Positions 1-8,483 of a DNA stretch of 64,000 bases are shown piece after piece. Position numbers and translations under genes: made by a program. The notes beneath the pieces were generated by a model. It saw only the letters and a program-made list of their open reading frames with translations. It was not told the origin of the DNA and searched no databases. The stretch is from Mycobacterium bourgelatii. Its GTDB lineage: Bacteria; Actinomycetota; Actinomycetes; Mycobacteriales; Mycobacteriaceae. The stretch lies in the NCBI RefSeq assembly GCF_010723575.1, contig NZ_BLKZ01000001.1, positions 5,518,001-5,582,000 of the forward strand, written 5' to 3'. Numbering within the stretch: the stretch's first letter is position 1; the number at the start of each line of letters is the position of its first letter.

Positions 1-107
1 CCTTTTTCGGCCACGCTACGCACCAGGGAGGGCGGACATTGCTTCGTGACGACGTCGCGCACCGTGTCCTGCCACAGGCGCTGATCCGCATCGAACTCCA
101 ACAGCAT
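1..107 (-). CDS. acyl-CoA dehydrogenase, N-terminal fragment (runs off window)
   Basis: Only the first 35 residues lie in the window. The ATG at 107 follows a strong AGGAGG ribosome site on the minus strand. The fragment begins MLLEFDADQRLWQDTVRDVV, which resembles the opening helix of acyl-CoA dehydrogenases (FadE type), flavoproteins that introduce an alpha-beta double bond into acyl-CoA thioesters. It is divergent from the SnoaL/SDR pair, and a perfect GAGAAT-N3-ATTCTC dyad sits 32 bases upstream, so it is probably co-regulated with that pair. The family call is tentative because the FAD and substrate motifs are outside the window. Confidence 0.6.
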   Translation of the reverse strand, partial: MLLEFDADQRLWQDTVRDVVTKQCPPSLVRSVAEK

Positions 108-138
108 CGTCGGCCGCCTCCTGTCCTCACCGCGCTGT

Positions 139-153
139 GAGAATAGCATTCTC
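139..153. promoter_or_regulatory. perfect GAGAAT-N3-ATTCTC dyad (class 1 operator)
   Basis: The sequence GAGAATAGCATTCTC is a perfect 6-3-6 inverted repeat. It lies midway between divergent genes starting at 107 and 193. The same dyad recurs at 23890 and 38813 (perfect) and 39716 (one mismatch), which suggests a dimeric repressor site, probably for a TetR-type protein. Confidence 0.75.
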
Positions 154-192
154 TCTAGTGGAAGTAGTAATCTCCCAATCTGGCTATGAGGT

Positions 193-726
193 TTGAGGTG
201 CATACCGATCACGGTGGAAGGGACCACGTTGGACGCCGCAACCACCCTGAGTGAGATCGAAGCGATCAAACAGCTCAAGGCCCGATATTGCCGCTTCCTG
301 GACACCAAACGATGGGATGAGTGGCGTGAACTGTTCACCGATGATTTCGTCAGCGACACCACGCAGTCGGGCGGCAAGCGCATCGCCGGCGCCGACGAGT
401 TCGTTGCTTTCGTCCGCAACATATTCGGCAAGCCGTCACGACCGACGGTGCATCAGGTGCACGCCCCAGAAATCGAACTGACGTCGGCCACCACCGCGAC
501 CGGGGTGTGGGCGCTCGAGGATGTGGTCCGTCTGGCCCCGGGCGTCAACCTCAACGGGCGCGGTCACTATCACGAGACCTACGAGAAAGTCGACAGCCAA
601 TGGCGGATCAAGTCCTCCACGTTGACCCGCCTCCGTGAGGACGTGTTCAACCCGCTGTTCTCGGTACGCATCTCGCCCCGGTTGCGTGACGCCGGTTCCG
701 CGCTGGCCCGCAGGTTCGACAAATGA
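193..726 (+). CDS. SnoaL-like (NTF2-fold) protein
   Basis: A 177-residue cytosolic protein of the SnoaL/NTF2-like fold. The motif EIEAIKQLKARYCRFLDTKRW near residues 21-41, followed by a short acidic stretch (LFTDDF), is typical of the first helix and edge strand of this family. Members include small cyclases, dehydratases and isomerases, as well as binding proteins, so the reaction cannot be named. The start is uncertain: TTG at 193, or GTG at 214 with GAGGTG 13 bases upstream. The last codons overlap the ATG of the next gene (ATGA), so the two are translationally coupled. A perfect class 1 operator lies 40 bases upstream of the first possible start. Confidence 0.75.
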   Translation: MRCIPITVEGTTLDAATTLSEIEAIKQLKARYCRFLDTKRWDEWRELFTDDFVSDTTQSGGKRIAGADEFVAFVRNIFGKPSRPTVHQVHAPEIELTSATTATGVWALEDVVRLAPGVNLNGRGHYHETYEKVDSQWRIKSSTLTRLREDVFNPLFSVRISPRLRDAGSALARRFDK

Positions 727-1826
727 ACCACCCCGAAACCGTCCTTGTCACCGGCGCTTTCGGTCAACTCGGCAAGCGCTGCGCCGAAATCCTGCTGCGC
801 CGCGGCCGCACCGTGATCGCGATGGACCTGGCCAACGACAAGACGGCCCCCGCCGTCGACGCACTCTCCAAAGTCGCCGACCCCGGCAAGCTGATCGTCG
901 AACACACCGACCTCACCGATGCCGACGCCGTCGCCGCCGTCATCGATCGCCACCAGCCCGGCGCAATAGTCCATCTGGCGGCGGTCGTGGCGCCACTGTC
1001 GTATCGCAATCCGGGCCTGGCTCGCAGGGTCAACGTGGACGGCACCAGAAACCTCATTACCGCGGCCCAAAACCTCAGCACGCCACCGCTGTTCGTGTTC
1101 GCCTCCAGCGCGGCGGTGTACGGCTCGCGCAACCCGCACCGACTACCCGAACTCATCACCGCCGACACGCCGGTCAACCCGATCGACCAATACGGCGAGG
1201 ACAAGGTCTTGGCCGAGGCCGTCATCACCAAGAGCAACCTCCCCCACGCGATCCTGCGTCTGGCGGCGATCGTCTCCCCGGATGGAGCCGCCAACTTCGA
1301 CGGCGACTACCTGGTATTGGTGCGCTCCACCCCGGTGGACAACCGCATGCACGCGATCGACGCTCGGGATGCGTCGCTGGCCTTCGCCAACGCGGTAGAC
1401 CGCCGCGACACCATCGACGGCAAGGTCCTGATGATCGCCGGCGACGAGAAATGCGCCAAGCTGATGGGCGACCTGCAAGACGACATGATGGAAGCCGTCG
1501 GCCTCGGCCGGCTCGGTCCCTCGATCGGCTTTCCGGCAAATCCCGACGACGACCGCGGCTGGGGCTTCACCGGGTGGTTCGACACCGCCGAATCCCAAGC
1601 GCTGCTTGAGTTCCAGGAACACGATTGGTCCGAGACCGTGGCGTGGATCGCCGAGTCGATGGGCCGGCTCCGCTTCTTACTCAAGGCGCTGAGCCCTGCG
1701 CTCCGCCCGTTGGCACGGGCCTACTTCGGCTTCCAGAACCGACGTGACCACCGCGGTCCGTACGCCGACCCGTGGACGATGATCAAGCAGAAATACGGCC
1801 CAGAAGCGCTCGCCTCCAACGGATGA
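723..1826 (+). CDS. NAD-dependent epimerase/dehydratase (extended SDR)
   Basis: A 367-residue extended short-chain dehydrogenase. The N-terminal Rossmann motif TGAFGQLG (residues 10-17) binds NAD(P); an acidic residue at the end of strand two (MDL) favours NAD. HLAA and FASSAAVYG follow in the expected order, and the catalytic YxxxK appears as YGEDK. The C-terminal 60 residues are rich in Arg and aromatics and are longer than in a minimal SDR. The ATG overlaps the stop of the SnoaL-like gene by four bases. Its likely role is oxidation or isomerisation of a hydroxylated intermediate in the same pathway; the substrate is not evident. The following 244 bases hold no gene I can support; they contain two TTGTCA repeats (2011 and 2020) that could form part of a promoter for the next gene. 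Confidence 0.8.
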   Translation: MNHPETVLVTGAFGQLGKRCAEILLRRGRTVIAMDLANDKTAPAVDALSKVADPGKLIVEHTDLTDADAVAAVIDRHQPGAIVHLAAVVAPLSYRNPGLARRVNVDGTRNLITAAQNLSTPPLFVFASSAAVYGSRNPHRLPELITADTPVNPIDQYGEDKVLAEAVITKSNLPHAILRLAAIVSPDGAANFDGDYLVLVRSTPVDNRMHAIDARDASLAFANAVDRRDTIDGKVLMIAGDEKCAKLMGDLQDDMMEAVGLGRLGPSIGFPANPDDDRGWGFTGWFDTAESQALLEFQEHDWSETVAWIAESMGRLRFLLKALSPALRPLARAYFGFQNRRDHRGPYADPWTMIKQKYGPEALASNG

Positions 1827-2070
1827 CGTCGTCGACCGGCCCGTCGGTGAAACGCCGGATCGTGCGGGCGGTCGACACTACGTTCCAGATGTCACCGCCG
1901 GCTCGGCTCATTCCTGGCACGTTAGCCGAGGGCATTGAGCACCTCCGGGGATGCGTGTGCTTGCCGGAACAAAGAACAAACCCCTGCATTAAACAGCCGA
2001 CAACGTATTATTGTCAGAATTGTCAATTAGGCGGCCTGGCCCGCCCTCAACATCTCGCAATCGGACAAGC

Positions 2071-3213
2071 ATGAAAAACCGCGTGACACCAGCTATTTCG
2101 GCATTCGGGCTGGCCACTCACCTGGGCCGGGGAGCGAGCCGCATCGTCACCGACGCGGTCCTCGGCAGCCGCGTCGGCCTACCCCGGACGATCGACCAGG
2201 TCAACGCCTCCGTGCTGTCCAGGGTCATGGGAACCGCCGTCCGGACCGTCCGCGTCCTCAACAGCGACGCCGGGACCTCGTCCCGGGGACGACTGGTCCT
2301 GACCGGGAGACACGTCCCCGACTCCGTCTTCGTCAAGCTCACGGCGGCAACGGCCGCGACCCGTATGGTGGGCGAGCTAGGCCGACTCGGGCACACCGAA
2401 GTCCGCTTCTACCGTGAGCTCGCACCGCATATCTCCGGTGTCCCCGAATGCTACGGCGCGGCATTCGACACCTGGACCGGCCGCTACCTCCTGGTCCTCG
2501 AGGATCTGCCTGCTTCGTGCGAATTCCCCGACACGCTGCACCCGCTGTCCATCGACCAGGCCAGCCTGGTCGTCGAATTGCTCGCCGAACTGCACGCCAC
2601 CTTCTGGGACCGGCTGCCGCGCAACGGAAGCAGCCGGTTGGGTTGGCTTTACACGCCCTCCGGTGACGACACTTCGCTGTTGACCGGCACGTTGATGAAG
2701 GCGTCGCTCAAGCGCCTCACCGAGCGCAGCGAGGGCTCGGTCAACCTGGATTACGACCAGGGCCGCCTCATCGCCGACAACTACCGTGCGGCCGCCGCCG
2801 TCATCGACGCTCCCCCGCACACCGTCATGCACGGTGACGCCCACCCAGGCAACATCTACTTCCGGGACGGCCGGGCGGGACTGCTGGACTGGCAGGCGGT
2901 ACGGCGCGGACACGCGTCGCGGGAACTGGCCTACACGCTGATCACCAGCCTGACGCTCGAAGACCGGCGGGCGGCCGAACGCGATCTGCTGGACCACTAT
3001 CGCCGGGCGCTGGCCGCGTGTGATGGTCCCGACCTGGATCGCGATGAGCTGTGGCTGCGGTACCGCCAAAGCGCGCTGTACGCATATGTGGCTCCGCTGA
3101 TCGTCGCGGGCATGGGCGGGATGCAGGCCGAAGACATCGCCATGGAGGGCTTGCGGCGCGGGGTCGGGGCGATCGATGACCTGGAAACGGTCGCCGCGCT
3201 CAAGAGCGCCTAG
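2071..3213 (+). CDS. phosphotransferase (APH/choline-kinase-like family)
   Basis: A 380-residue protein of the aminoglycoside-phosphotransferase-like kinase superfamily. The Brenner catalytic motif reads HGDAHPGNIYF and the metal-binding segment reads GLLDWQAV, in the right order and spacing near residues 255-280. A lysine-containing strand (DSVFVKLTA) fits the ATP-binding lobe. Start chosen at ATG 2071; an in-frame TTG at 2011 gives a 20-residue Arg/Pro-rich extension without family character. Mycobacteria carry many such predicted kinases beside lipid-degradation genes, and their substrates are mostly unknown. It is a single gene followed by a hairpin repeat. I see nothing indicating drug resistance. 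Confidence 0.8.
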   Translation: MKNRVTPAISAFGLATHLGRGASRIVTDAVLGSRVGLPRTIDQVNASVLSRVMGTAVRTVRVLNSDAGTSSRGRLVLTGRHVPDSVFVKLTAATAATRMVGELGRLGHTEVRFYRELAPHISGVPECYGAAFDTWTGRYLLVLEDLPASCEFPDTLHPLSIDQASLVVELLAELHATFWDRLPRNGSSRLGWLYTPSGDDTSLLTGTLMKASLKRLTERSEGSVNLDYDQGRLIADNYRAAAAVIDAPPHTVMHGDAHPGNIYFRDGRAGLLDWQAVRRGHASRELAYTLITSLTLEDRRAAERDLLDHYRRALAACDGPDLDRDELWLRYRQSALYAYVAPLIVAGMGGMQAEDIAMEGLRRGVGAIDDLETVAALKSA

Positions 3214-3249
3214 CCAACCTGACTCAGCGCGCGCCGCACCTCTCACCGC

Positions 3250-3308
3250 CGAGCAGACGCAAAATCCCGTTTTCACCGGTCGCATTTGGGTACATTTGCG
3301 TCTGCTCG
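3250..3308. repeat. intergenic hairpin repeat, copy 1
   Basis: CGAGCAGACGCAAA at 3250-3263 is the exact inverse complement of 3295-3308, giving a 14-bp stem with a 31-base loop. It lies between two same-direction genes. The same arms occur at 16808, 22201 and 42784. It may act as a terminator, although no clear U-tract follows. Confidence 0.85.
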
Positions 3309-3351
3309 CGGCTAGAACGCAGTCTGCGACCGGTCACGGAGGAGTTGGGCG

Positions 3352-3732
3352 TTGGACAGCGAAACATATCAGCGGGGCCGCCAGATCCGTTCCGAAGTTC
3401 TGGGCAAGGACTACGTGGACAAAGCGATCGCCGAGGCCGACGAATTCACTGGCCCCCTGCAGGATCTGATCACCGAATATTGCTGGGGCGCGGTGTGGGG
3501 ACGCGACGGCCTAACCCGCAAGACGCGCAGCATGCTGAATCTGGCCATGACGTCGGTGCTCAACCGCCCGCACGAACTTCGCACACACCTAAGGGCCGCC
3601 CTGACCAACGGTGTTACCCGCGAGGAAATCCGGGAGATCTTCCTGCAGGTCGCCATCTACGCCGGAGTGCCCGCCGCCGTTGACAGCTTCCGTACCGCGG
3701 GCGAGTTCTTCGCCGAGCTCGACGATCGTTAG
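3352..3732 (+). CDS. carboxymuconolactone decarboxylase (CMD) family protein
   Basis: A 126-residue, single-domain CMD-family protein of the length of PcaC, which decarboxylates 4-carboxymuconolactone in the beta-ketoadipate pathway. The segment CWGAVWGRDGLTRKTRSMLNL around residues 44-64, the HELRTHL helix and the EIREIFLQVAIYAG stretch match the PcaC pattern. The start is TTG at 3352 with GGAGGAG (3338-3344) upstream. No other protocatechuate gene is nearby, so the real substrate may differ. The frameshifted dehydrogenase gene follows after 26 bases and is probably co-transcribed. Confidence 0.75.
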   Translation: MDSETYQRGRQIRSEVLGKDYVDKAIAEADEFTGPLQDLITEYCWGAVWGRDGLTRKTRSMLNLAMTSVLNRPHELRTHLRAALTNGVTREEIREIFLQVAIYAGVPAAVDSFRTAGEFFAELDDR

Positions 3733-3758
3733 GCGGATCGAAAGCGAGGCAGGTCGCG

Positions 3759-4645
3759 ATGGAACTGGGCTTTATCGGCTTGGGCAACATCGGTTTTCCG
3801 GTTGTGCGCCGCCTCATCGAAACGGCCATCACGTGGTTGCCTTCGACACCCGTGACGAGGCACTCGATCGGGTGGCCACTCTCGGGGCACAACGAACGAC
3901 ATCCCCCAAGCAGGTCGCCGATCGTGCCGAGACCGTGCTGGCCAGCCTGCCGTCGCCCGCCGCGTCGTTCGATGTGGCGACCGGCGCCGCGGGTGTGATC
4001 GAAGGCTCGCGGGTCAAGCGGTACGTCGACCTGTCGACGGTGGGTAGTCAGACCGCCGTGCGAATCCACGACCTCCTCGCCGAGCGGACCATCGTCGCGC
4101 TGGACTGCCCGGTCAGCGGCGGTGTTCGCGGCGCCGAGAATGGGGCTCTGGCCCTGATGTTTTCCGGACCGCGCAACGAATTCGACAAAGTGCGAAGCAT
4201 CCTCGAGACATTCGGTCGACCGTTCTACGTCGGCGACATCCCCGGGTCTGCGCAGACCATGAAGCTCGCCAACAACATTCTGGCGGCGAACGTGTTGGTG
4301 GCGACGGCGGAAGTGCTGGTGATGGGCGCCAAGGCCGGTCTTGACCCTGACGTGATGCTCGAGGTGATCAACGCAGGTTCGGGCGGGACGAGCGCGAGCC
4401 GGGACAAGTTTCCGCGGGCGGTTCTGCCACGCACCTTCGATTACGGGTTCGCCACCGGGCTGATGGTCAAGGATGTGCGTCTGTATCTGGACGAAGCCAG
4501 GGCGCTTGGGGTGCCCGTCGACGTCGCCGAGACGATCGGAAGGCTGTGGGACGCCGCGGAGGCCGACCAGGGCCCGGATTCGGACTTCACGACGGTGATC
4601 AAGCCCTTCGAAAAGGCCGCCGGCGTGATCGTCGGTAGGTCGTAG
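3759..4645 (+). pseudogene. 3-hydroxyisobutyrate dehydrogenase-like gene, single-base frameshift
   Basis: Two frames together encode a standard dehydrogenase of about 295 residues of the 3-hydroxyisobutyrate/6-phosphogluconate family. The first frame gives MELGFIGLGNIG (Rossmann motif) as far as RRLIE. The second frame resumes at NGHHVVAFDTRDE and continues to the end. The switch is at the AAA run 3820-3822; one additional A would restore one continuous frame. Downstream, the substrate motif DCPVSGGVRGAENG, the catalytic lysine segment (MKLANNIL) and the C-terminal dimer helices are all intact. This means a recent deletion, a sequencing error in a homopolymer, or a -1 slip. A healthy paralogue lies at 14465. 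Confidence 0.8.
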
Positions 4646-4710
4646 GTAGATCGCAGGCGCTCGGCGGACGGGCAACCTCGCTGACGTGCGCGAGACCTGT
4701 TGACGAATCG

Positions 4711-4725
4711 GAGAATGGTATTATA
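4711..4725. promoter_or_regulatory. degenerate class 1 operator and possible promoter
   Basis: GAGAATGGTATTATA matches GAGAAT-N3-ATTCTC at 10 of 12 positions. It lies in an unusually AT-rich 256-base gap before the amidohydrolase at 4902. TTGACG at 4700-4705 and TATACC at 4722-4727 are 16 bases apart and would form a promoter overlapping the site. A lone GAGAAT half-site is at 4830. Confidence 0.4.
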
Positions 4726-4901
4726 CCTATTGAAGAACGACACTTGCACAATACACCCGAAAAATAGCCTCTACCAGGCCCGATTGCTAACCGAATTGCT
4801 TACCAATGATCCGTTGATTGGCAGCCGACGAGAATGTTAGATTACCTATCAACTGACCCCTCGGGTTTCCCCGTGGCTACCAAAGCCGGAGGGCGGCTTT
4901 C

Positions 4902-5993
4902 GTGATCGAACATGCTGACGGAACACGCACGCCGCTCATTGACGCCAGCGTCCACATCTTCCATCCGTCCAACAAAGACCTGCGCAGCTTTCTGCGTGAG
5001 CCGTTCAAAAGCCGCGGTTTCCCCGACTACGAAATGGACTGGTACCAGGCCCCCGGCGGGGAGTATCTGCCGAGCGCCTTCGGACCGAACCGCGAATATC
5101 CCGGTTCAAGCGTGGAAATCGTTGCCGAAGAACTCTTTTCGAAGCGTGGCGTCGACGTAGCGGTCCTGCATCCCATGGGCCGCGGCATCATGCCCGACCG
5201 TCACCTCGGCAGCGCCCTGCACGCCGCCCACAACGAGATGCTGGTGTCGCGCTGGCTGGAGTCCGACGAGTTCGGCGACCGGTTCCGCGGCACCATCCGC
5301 GTCAATCCCGACGATATCGCCGGCGCCCTGCGCGAGCTGGCAAAGTGGCGCGACCACCCCCGCGTGGTGCAAATCGGCGTCCCGTTGCAATCCCGCGAGC
5401 TATACGGCAAGCCGCAGTTCTGGCCGCTGTGGGAGGCCGCCGCCGAAGCGAACCTACCGGTGGCGGTACACATCGAGGTCGGGTCGGGCATCGCCTATCC
5501 GCCGACCCCGTCCGGCAACACCCGAACTTACGAGCAGTACGTCAGCTTCATGGCGCTGAACTACATCTATCACCTGATGAACATGATCGCCGAGGGCGTG
5601 TTCGAACGGTTTCCGACCGTGAAATTCGTCTGGGCGGACGGTGCCGCGGACTTCGTGACACCCTTCATCTGGCGGATGGACACGTTCGGCCGACCGCACC
5701 TCGAACAGACGCCGTGGGCACCACGGATCCCGAGTGACTACCTACCCGGCCACACGTATTTCGTCCAGGGCGGCCTCGACGGCCCGGGCGATGCCGACTA
5801 TGCCGGGCAATGGATGAGCTTCACCGGCAAGGACGACATGGTGATGTTCGGCTCCAGCTATCCGCACTGGCAGTGCGCAGACGTCAGCAAGCTACCGCCG
5901 GCGCTGTCCAGCGAGCAGCGCGAGAAGCTCTGCTGGCGCAATGCGGCCAACCTCTACGGGATCGACATCGCCGCCGACCTGGCTAGATCGTAG
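4902..5993 (+). CDS. amidohydrolase-2 family protein with altered metal site
   Basis: A 363-residue TIM-barrel protein of the ACMSD-like amidohydrolase-2 family, whose members are metal-dependent decarboxylases and hydrolases acting on C-C or C-N bonds. The N-terminal motif is D14-ASV-H18-IF-H21 rather than a standard DxHxH. The C-terminal signature reads GSSYPHW: residue 319 is Ser where the paralogues at 6042, 22282 and 48512 have the conserved Asp (SSDYPHW, EADYPH and SSDYPH). Activity is therefore doubtful or changed. The start is GTG at 4902 after GGAGG. The gene is 48 bases upstream of a canonical paralogue, which suggests a heteromeric pair with one regulatory or structural subunit. 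Confidence 0.8.
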   Translation: MIEHADGTRTPLIDASVHIFHPSNKDLRSFLREPFKSRGFPDYEMDWYQAPGGEYLPSAFGPNREYPGSSVEIVAEELFSKRGVDVAVLHPMGRGIMPDRHLGSALHAAHNEMLVSRWLESDEFGDRFRGTIRVNPDDIAGALRELAKWRDHPRVVQIGVPLQSRELYGKPQFWPLWEAAAEANLPVAVHIEVGSGIAYPPTPSGNTRTYEQYVSFMALNYIYHLMNMIAEGVFERFPTVKFVWADGAADFVTPFIWRMDTFGRPHLEQTPWAPRIPSDYLPGHTYFVQGGLDGPGDADYAGQWMSFTGKDDMVMFGSSYPHWQCADVSKLPPALSSEQREKLCWRNAANLYGIDIAADLARS

Positions 5994-6041
5994 GGGCGGT
6001 CGCAGAATGAGAAGTGAACAAGGGAGACGAGGGAGTCCAGG

Positions 6042-7187
6042 ATGACGCTGACCCATATGCACGAGCGTGTCCCCGCCGCCGAGCGCATCGCCGTCCGGTG
6101 CGTCGACTCCGATGTCCACCCGGTGCCCAAGCGCGGAGAAATCACTCAGTACATCCCGGAGCCGTGGCGCAGCAAGTACTTCCTCGCCCGCAGCGTGGGT
6201 GAGCAGATCTACTACGACGCACCGGATTACGCGCACGCCTACGCGATGCGCGTGGACACCTTCCCGCCCGACAACGAGTTCCCGGGCAGCGACCCGGATA
6301 TGGCGTTTCGCCAGTTGATCATGGAGGCCGGCGCGGACATTGCCATCCTGGAACCCGCCGCGTATCCGGCACGCATCCCGGAGGCCCAGCATGCGATGTC
6401 GGTCGCGCTGAACGACTGGCAGGCCAACCATTGGCTGGACAGCCACAACAACTGGCACCAACGGTGGCGGGGATCGATCTGTCTCGCCATCGAGGACCCG
6501 GAAGCGTCGGTTCGCGAAATCGAGCGCTGGGCCGGCCACCCCTACATGGCACAGATTTTGATCAAGGCCGAGCCGCGGCCGTCCTGGGGGAACCCGAAAT
6601 ACGACCCGATCTGGGCGGCTGCCACCAAGCACGACATCACGGTGAGCTGCCACCTGTCGCGCAGCCACTTCGAGGAGCTACCCACCCCCCCGGTGGGCTT
6701 CCCCAGCTACAACCACGACTTCATGGTCACCTACTCACTGCTGGCGGCCAACCAGGTGATGAGCCTGATCTTCGACGGCGTCTTCGACCGATTCCCGACG
6801 TTGCGCATCGTCTTCGTCGAGCACGCGTTCACCTGGATCCTGCCGCTGATGTGGCGCATGGACGCGATCTACGAGGCCCGAAAATCGCGGCTGGACATCA
6901 AGCGCAAGCCGTCGGAGTACGTCAAGAGCAACATCAAATTCACCACCCAACCGCTGGACTATCCCGAGGACAAGACCGAGTTGACTCGCGCGTTGGAATG
7001 GATGGAGTGCGACAAGATCCTGTTGTACTCGTCGGACTACCCGCACTGGACGTTCGACGACCCACGCTGGTTGGTCAAGCATCTGCCGAAAGCGGCCCGG
7101 GACGCCGTGATGTTCAAGAACGGCATCGCGACGTATCACCTCCCGGAAACCGTTCCGGTGCTCGAGGGTCAAGTTCGGGTTCACTGA
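6042..7187 (+). CDS. amidohydrolase-2 family metal-dependent hydrolase/decarboxylase
   Basis: A 381-residue ACMSD-like amidohydrolase. Ligand motifs are intact: DSDVHP near residues 22-27, a His in the middle of the barrel (VSCHLSRSH) and Asp332 in SSDYPHW. Such enzymes use a divalent metal and commonly decarboxylate or hydrolyse aromatic or ring-fission acids. It is the second gene of a likely four-gene unit: amidohydrolase 4902, this gene, a Rieske ferredoxin 2 bases downstream, and a hydrolase. Pairing with the neighbouring degenerate paralogue suggests the two work together. The substrate is unknown. Confidence 0.85.
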   Translation: MTLTHMHERVPAAERIAVRCVDSDVHPVPKRGEITQYIPEPWRSKYFLARSVGEQIYYDAPDYAHAYAMRVDTFPPDNEFPGSDPDMAFRQLIMEAGADIAILEPAAYPARIPEAQHAMSVALNDWQANHWLDSHNNWHQRWRGSICLAIEDPEASVREIERWAGHPYMAQILIKAEPRPSWGNPKYDPIWAAATKHDITVSCHLSRSHFEELPTPPVGFPSYNHDFMVTYSLLAANQVMSLIFDGVFDRFPTLRIVFVEHAFTWILPLMWRMDAIYEARKSRLDIKRKPSEYVKSNIKFTTQPLDYPEDKTELTRALEWMECDKILLYSSDYPHWTFDDPRWLVKHLPKAARDAVMFKNGIATYHLPETVPVLEGQVRVH

Positions 7188-7188
7188 G

Positions 7189-7581
7189 TTGGAAGAACAA
7201 GTAAAACGGCCCCGCCTCGCCCAGGGCCGCGAGCACGTTGTCGCAACGGTCGACGAGATCCCGCCCGGTACCCACAAATTGGTACCGATAGGGCGGCACG
7301 GCGTGGGTGTCTACAACGTCAACGGCAACTTCTACGCCATCGCGAATTACTGTCCACACCAAGGTGGTCCGTTGTGCTCGGGACGAGCGCGAGGACTGAC
7401 CGCCGTCGACGAGACCGCCCCCGGAGATGCGGTGATGGTGCGCGACCTGGAATACATCTACTGCCCCTGGCATCAATGGGGTTTCGAGTTGGCGACGGGA
7501 ACCACGGCGGTGAAACCGGAATGGAGCATCCGCACCTACCCGGTGCGCGTCGTGGGCAATGACGTGTTGGTGATGGCGTGA
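7189..7581 (+). CDS. Rieske-type [2Fe-2S] ferredoxin
   Basis: A 130-residue soluble Rieske protein. The cluster-binding boxes are CPHQGGPLCSG and CPWHQWGFELATG, supplying two Cys and two His. The 40-residue spacer between them is longer than in minimal Rieske ferredoxins. It carries electrons to an oxygenase or P450, or could serve as a small-subunit-like domain. The start is TTG at 7189, immediately after the stop of the amidohydrolase. The stop overlaps the next start (GTGA). No oxygenase is encoded in this operon; the nearest Rieske oxygenase is at 24506. Confidence 0.88.
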   Translation: MEEQVKRPRLAQGREHVVATVDEIPPGTHKLVPIGRHGVGVYNVNGNFYAIANYCPHQGGPLCSGRARGLTAVDETAPGDAVMVRDLEYIYCPWHQWGFELATGTTAVKPEWSIRTYPVRVVGNDVLVMA

Positions 7582-8468
7582 CGACGCAACAGGAGAATCG
7601 CGTGTCCTCACTCGAGGTGAACGGTGGCCGGGTTGTCTACGAAATCCTGGGTGAGACCGGCGATCTCATCGCCCTGACACCGGGTGGTCGATTCAGCAAG
7701 GACATCGACGGCCTGCGCCCCCTGGCCGAGGCCCTCAGAGACGGCGGCTACCGCGTGCTGCTCTGGGACCGCCCCAACTGTGGCGCCTCCGACGTGCAGT
7801 TCTATGGACAGAGCGAATCACACATGCGCGCCGAAACTTTGCACAAACTGGTGACGGGGCTGGGGTTCGAGCGGTGCATCTTGGCCGGAGGATCCGGCGG
7901 CGCAAGGGATTCCATGCTGACCACGATGCTCTACCCGGATCTGGTCACCAAATTGGTCGTGTGGAACATCGTCGGCGGCATCTACGGCACCTTCGTGTTG
8001 GGCTCGTACTACATCATCCCGAACATTCTTGCGGTGCGCGGCACCGGAATGGACGGCGTGATCAAACTGCAGGAGTGGCGCGAGCGCATCGCACAGAATC
8101 CCGCCAACGAGAAGCGTTTTCTCGACTTCGACAAGGACGAGTTCCTCCAGGTGATGCTGCGTTGGCTCAACGCATTCGTGTCCAAGCCGGGCCAGACGAT
8201 TCCCGGCGTCGACGACGAAATGTTCGACCGGATAAAGGTCCCCACGCTGATCATTCGTGGCGGGGAAAACGACCTGGATCACCCCAAGCGGACGTCACTG
8301 GAAGTCAGTTGCCTGATCAAGGGATCCAAACTCATCGACCCGCCCTGGCCCGAGGATGCGTGGGAGCGGGCATCCGAAGAACGCGCGTCGGGCAAGGTCA
8401 AGCACTTCAACATGTTCGACACGTGGGTGCTGGCGGCACCGGCGATCCTGGAATTCCTGGACTCCTAA
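7578..8468 (+). CDS. alpha/beta hydrolase
   Basis: A 296-residue alpha/beta-hydrolase. The nucleophile elbow reads GGSGG (variant of GxSxG), the strand-three segment is TPGGR (oxyanion hole) and LLWDRPNCGASD marks the canonical loop after strand four. A late Asp (RGGENDLDHP) and a His (VKHFN) are candidates for the other triad members. It probably hydrolyses an ester or a ring-fission (C-C) product. The GTG overlaps the Rieske ferredoxin stop by four bases, so it belongs to the same transcript. It ends 15 bases before a convergent gene. Confidence 0.8.
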   Translation: MTTQQENRVSSLEVNGGRVVYEILGETGDLIALTPGGRFSKDIDGLRPLAEALRDGGYRVLLWDRPNCGASDVQFYGQSESHMRAETLHKLVTGLGFERCILAGGSGGARDSMLTTMLYPDLVTKLVVWNIVGGIYGTFVLGSYYIIPNILAVRGTGMDGVIKLQEWRERIAQNPANEKRFLDFDKDEFLQVMLRWLNAFVSKPGQTIPGVDDEMFDRIKVPTLIIRGGENDLDHPKRTSLEVSCLIKGSKLIDPPWPEDAWERASEERASGKVKHFNMFDTWVLAAPAILEFLDS

Positions 8469-8483
8469 GGGCCGCCGATGATC

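Noticed and set aside
1827..2070. Small gene between the SDR and phosphotransferase
   Set aside because: Short frames here lack a ribosome site or family character; repeated TTGTCA suggests promoter sequence only.
2071..3213. Aminoglycoside resistance gene
   Set aside because: Only the general kinase-superfamily motifs are present; the protein is longer than resistance enzymes and such genes are common in mycobacterial lipid clusters.
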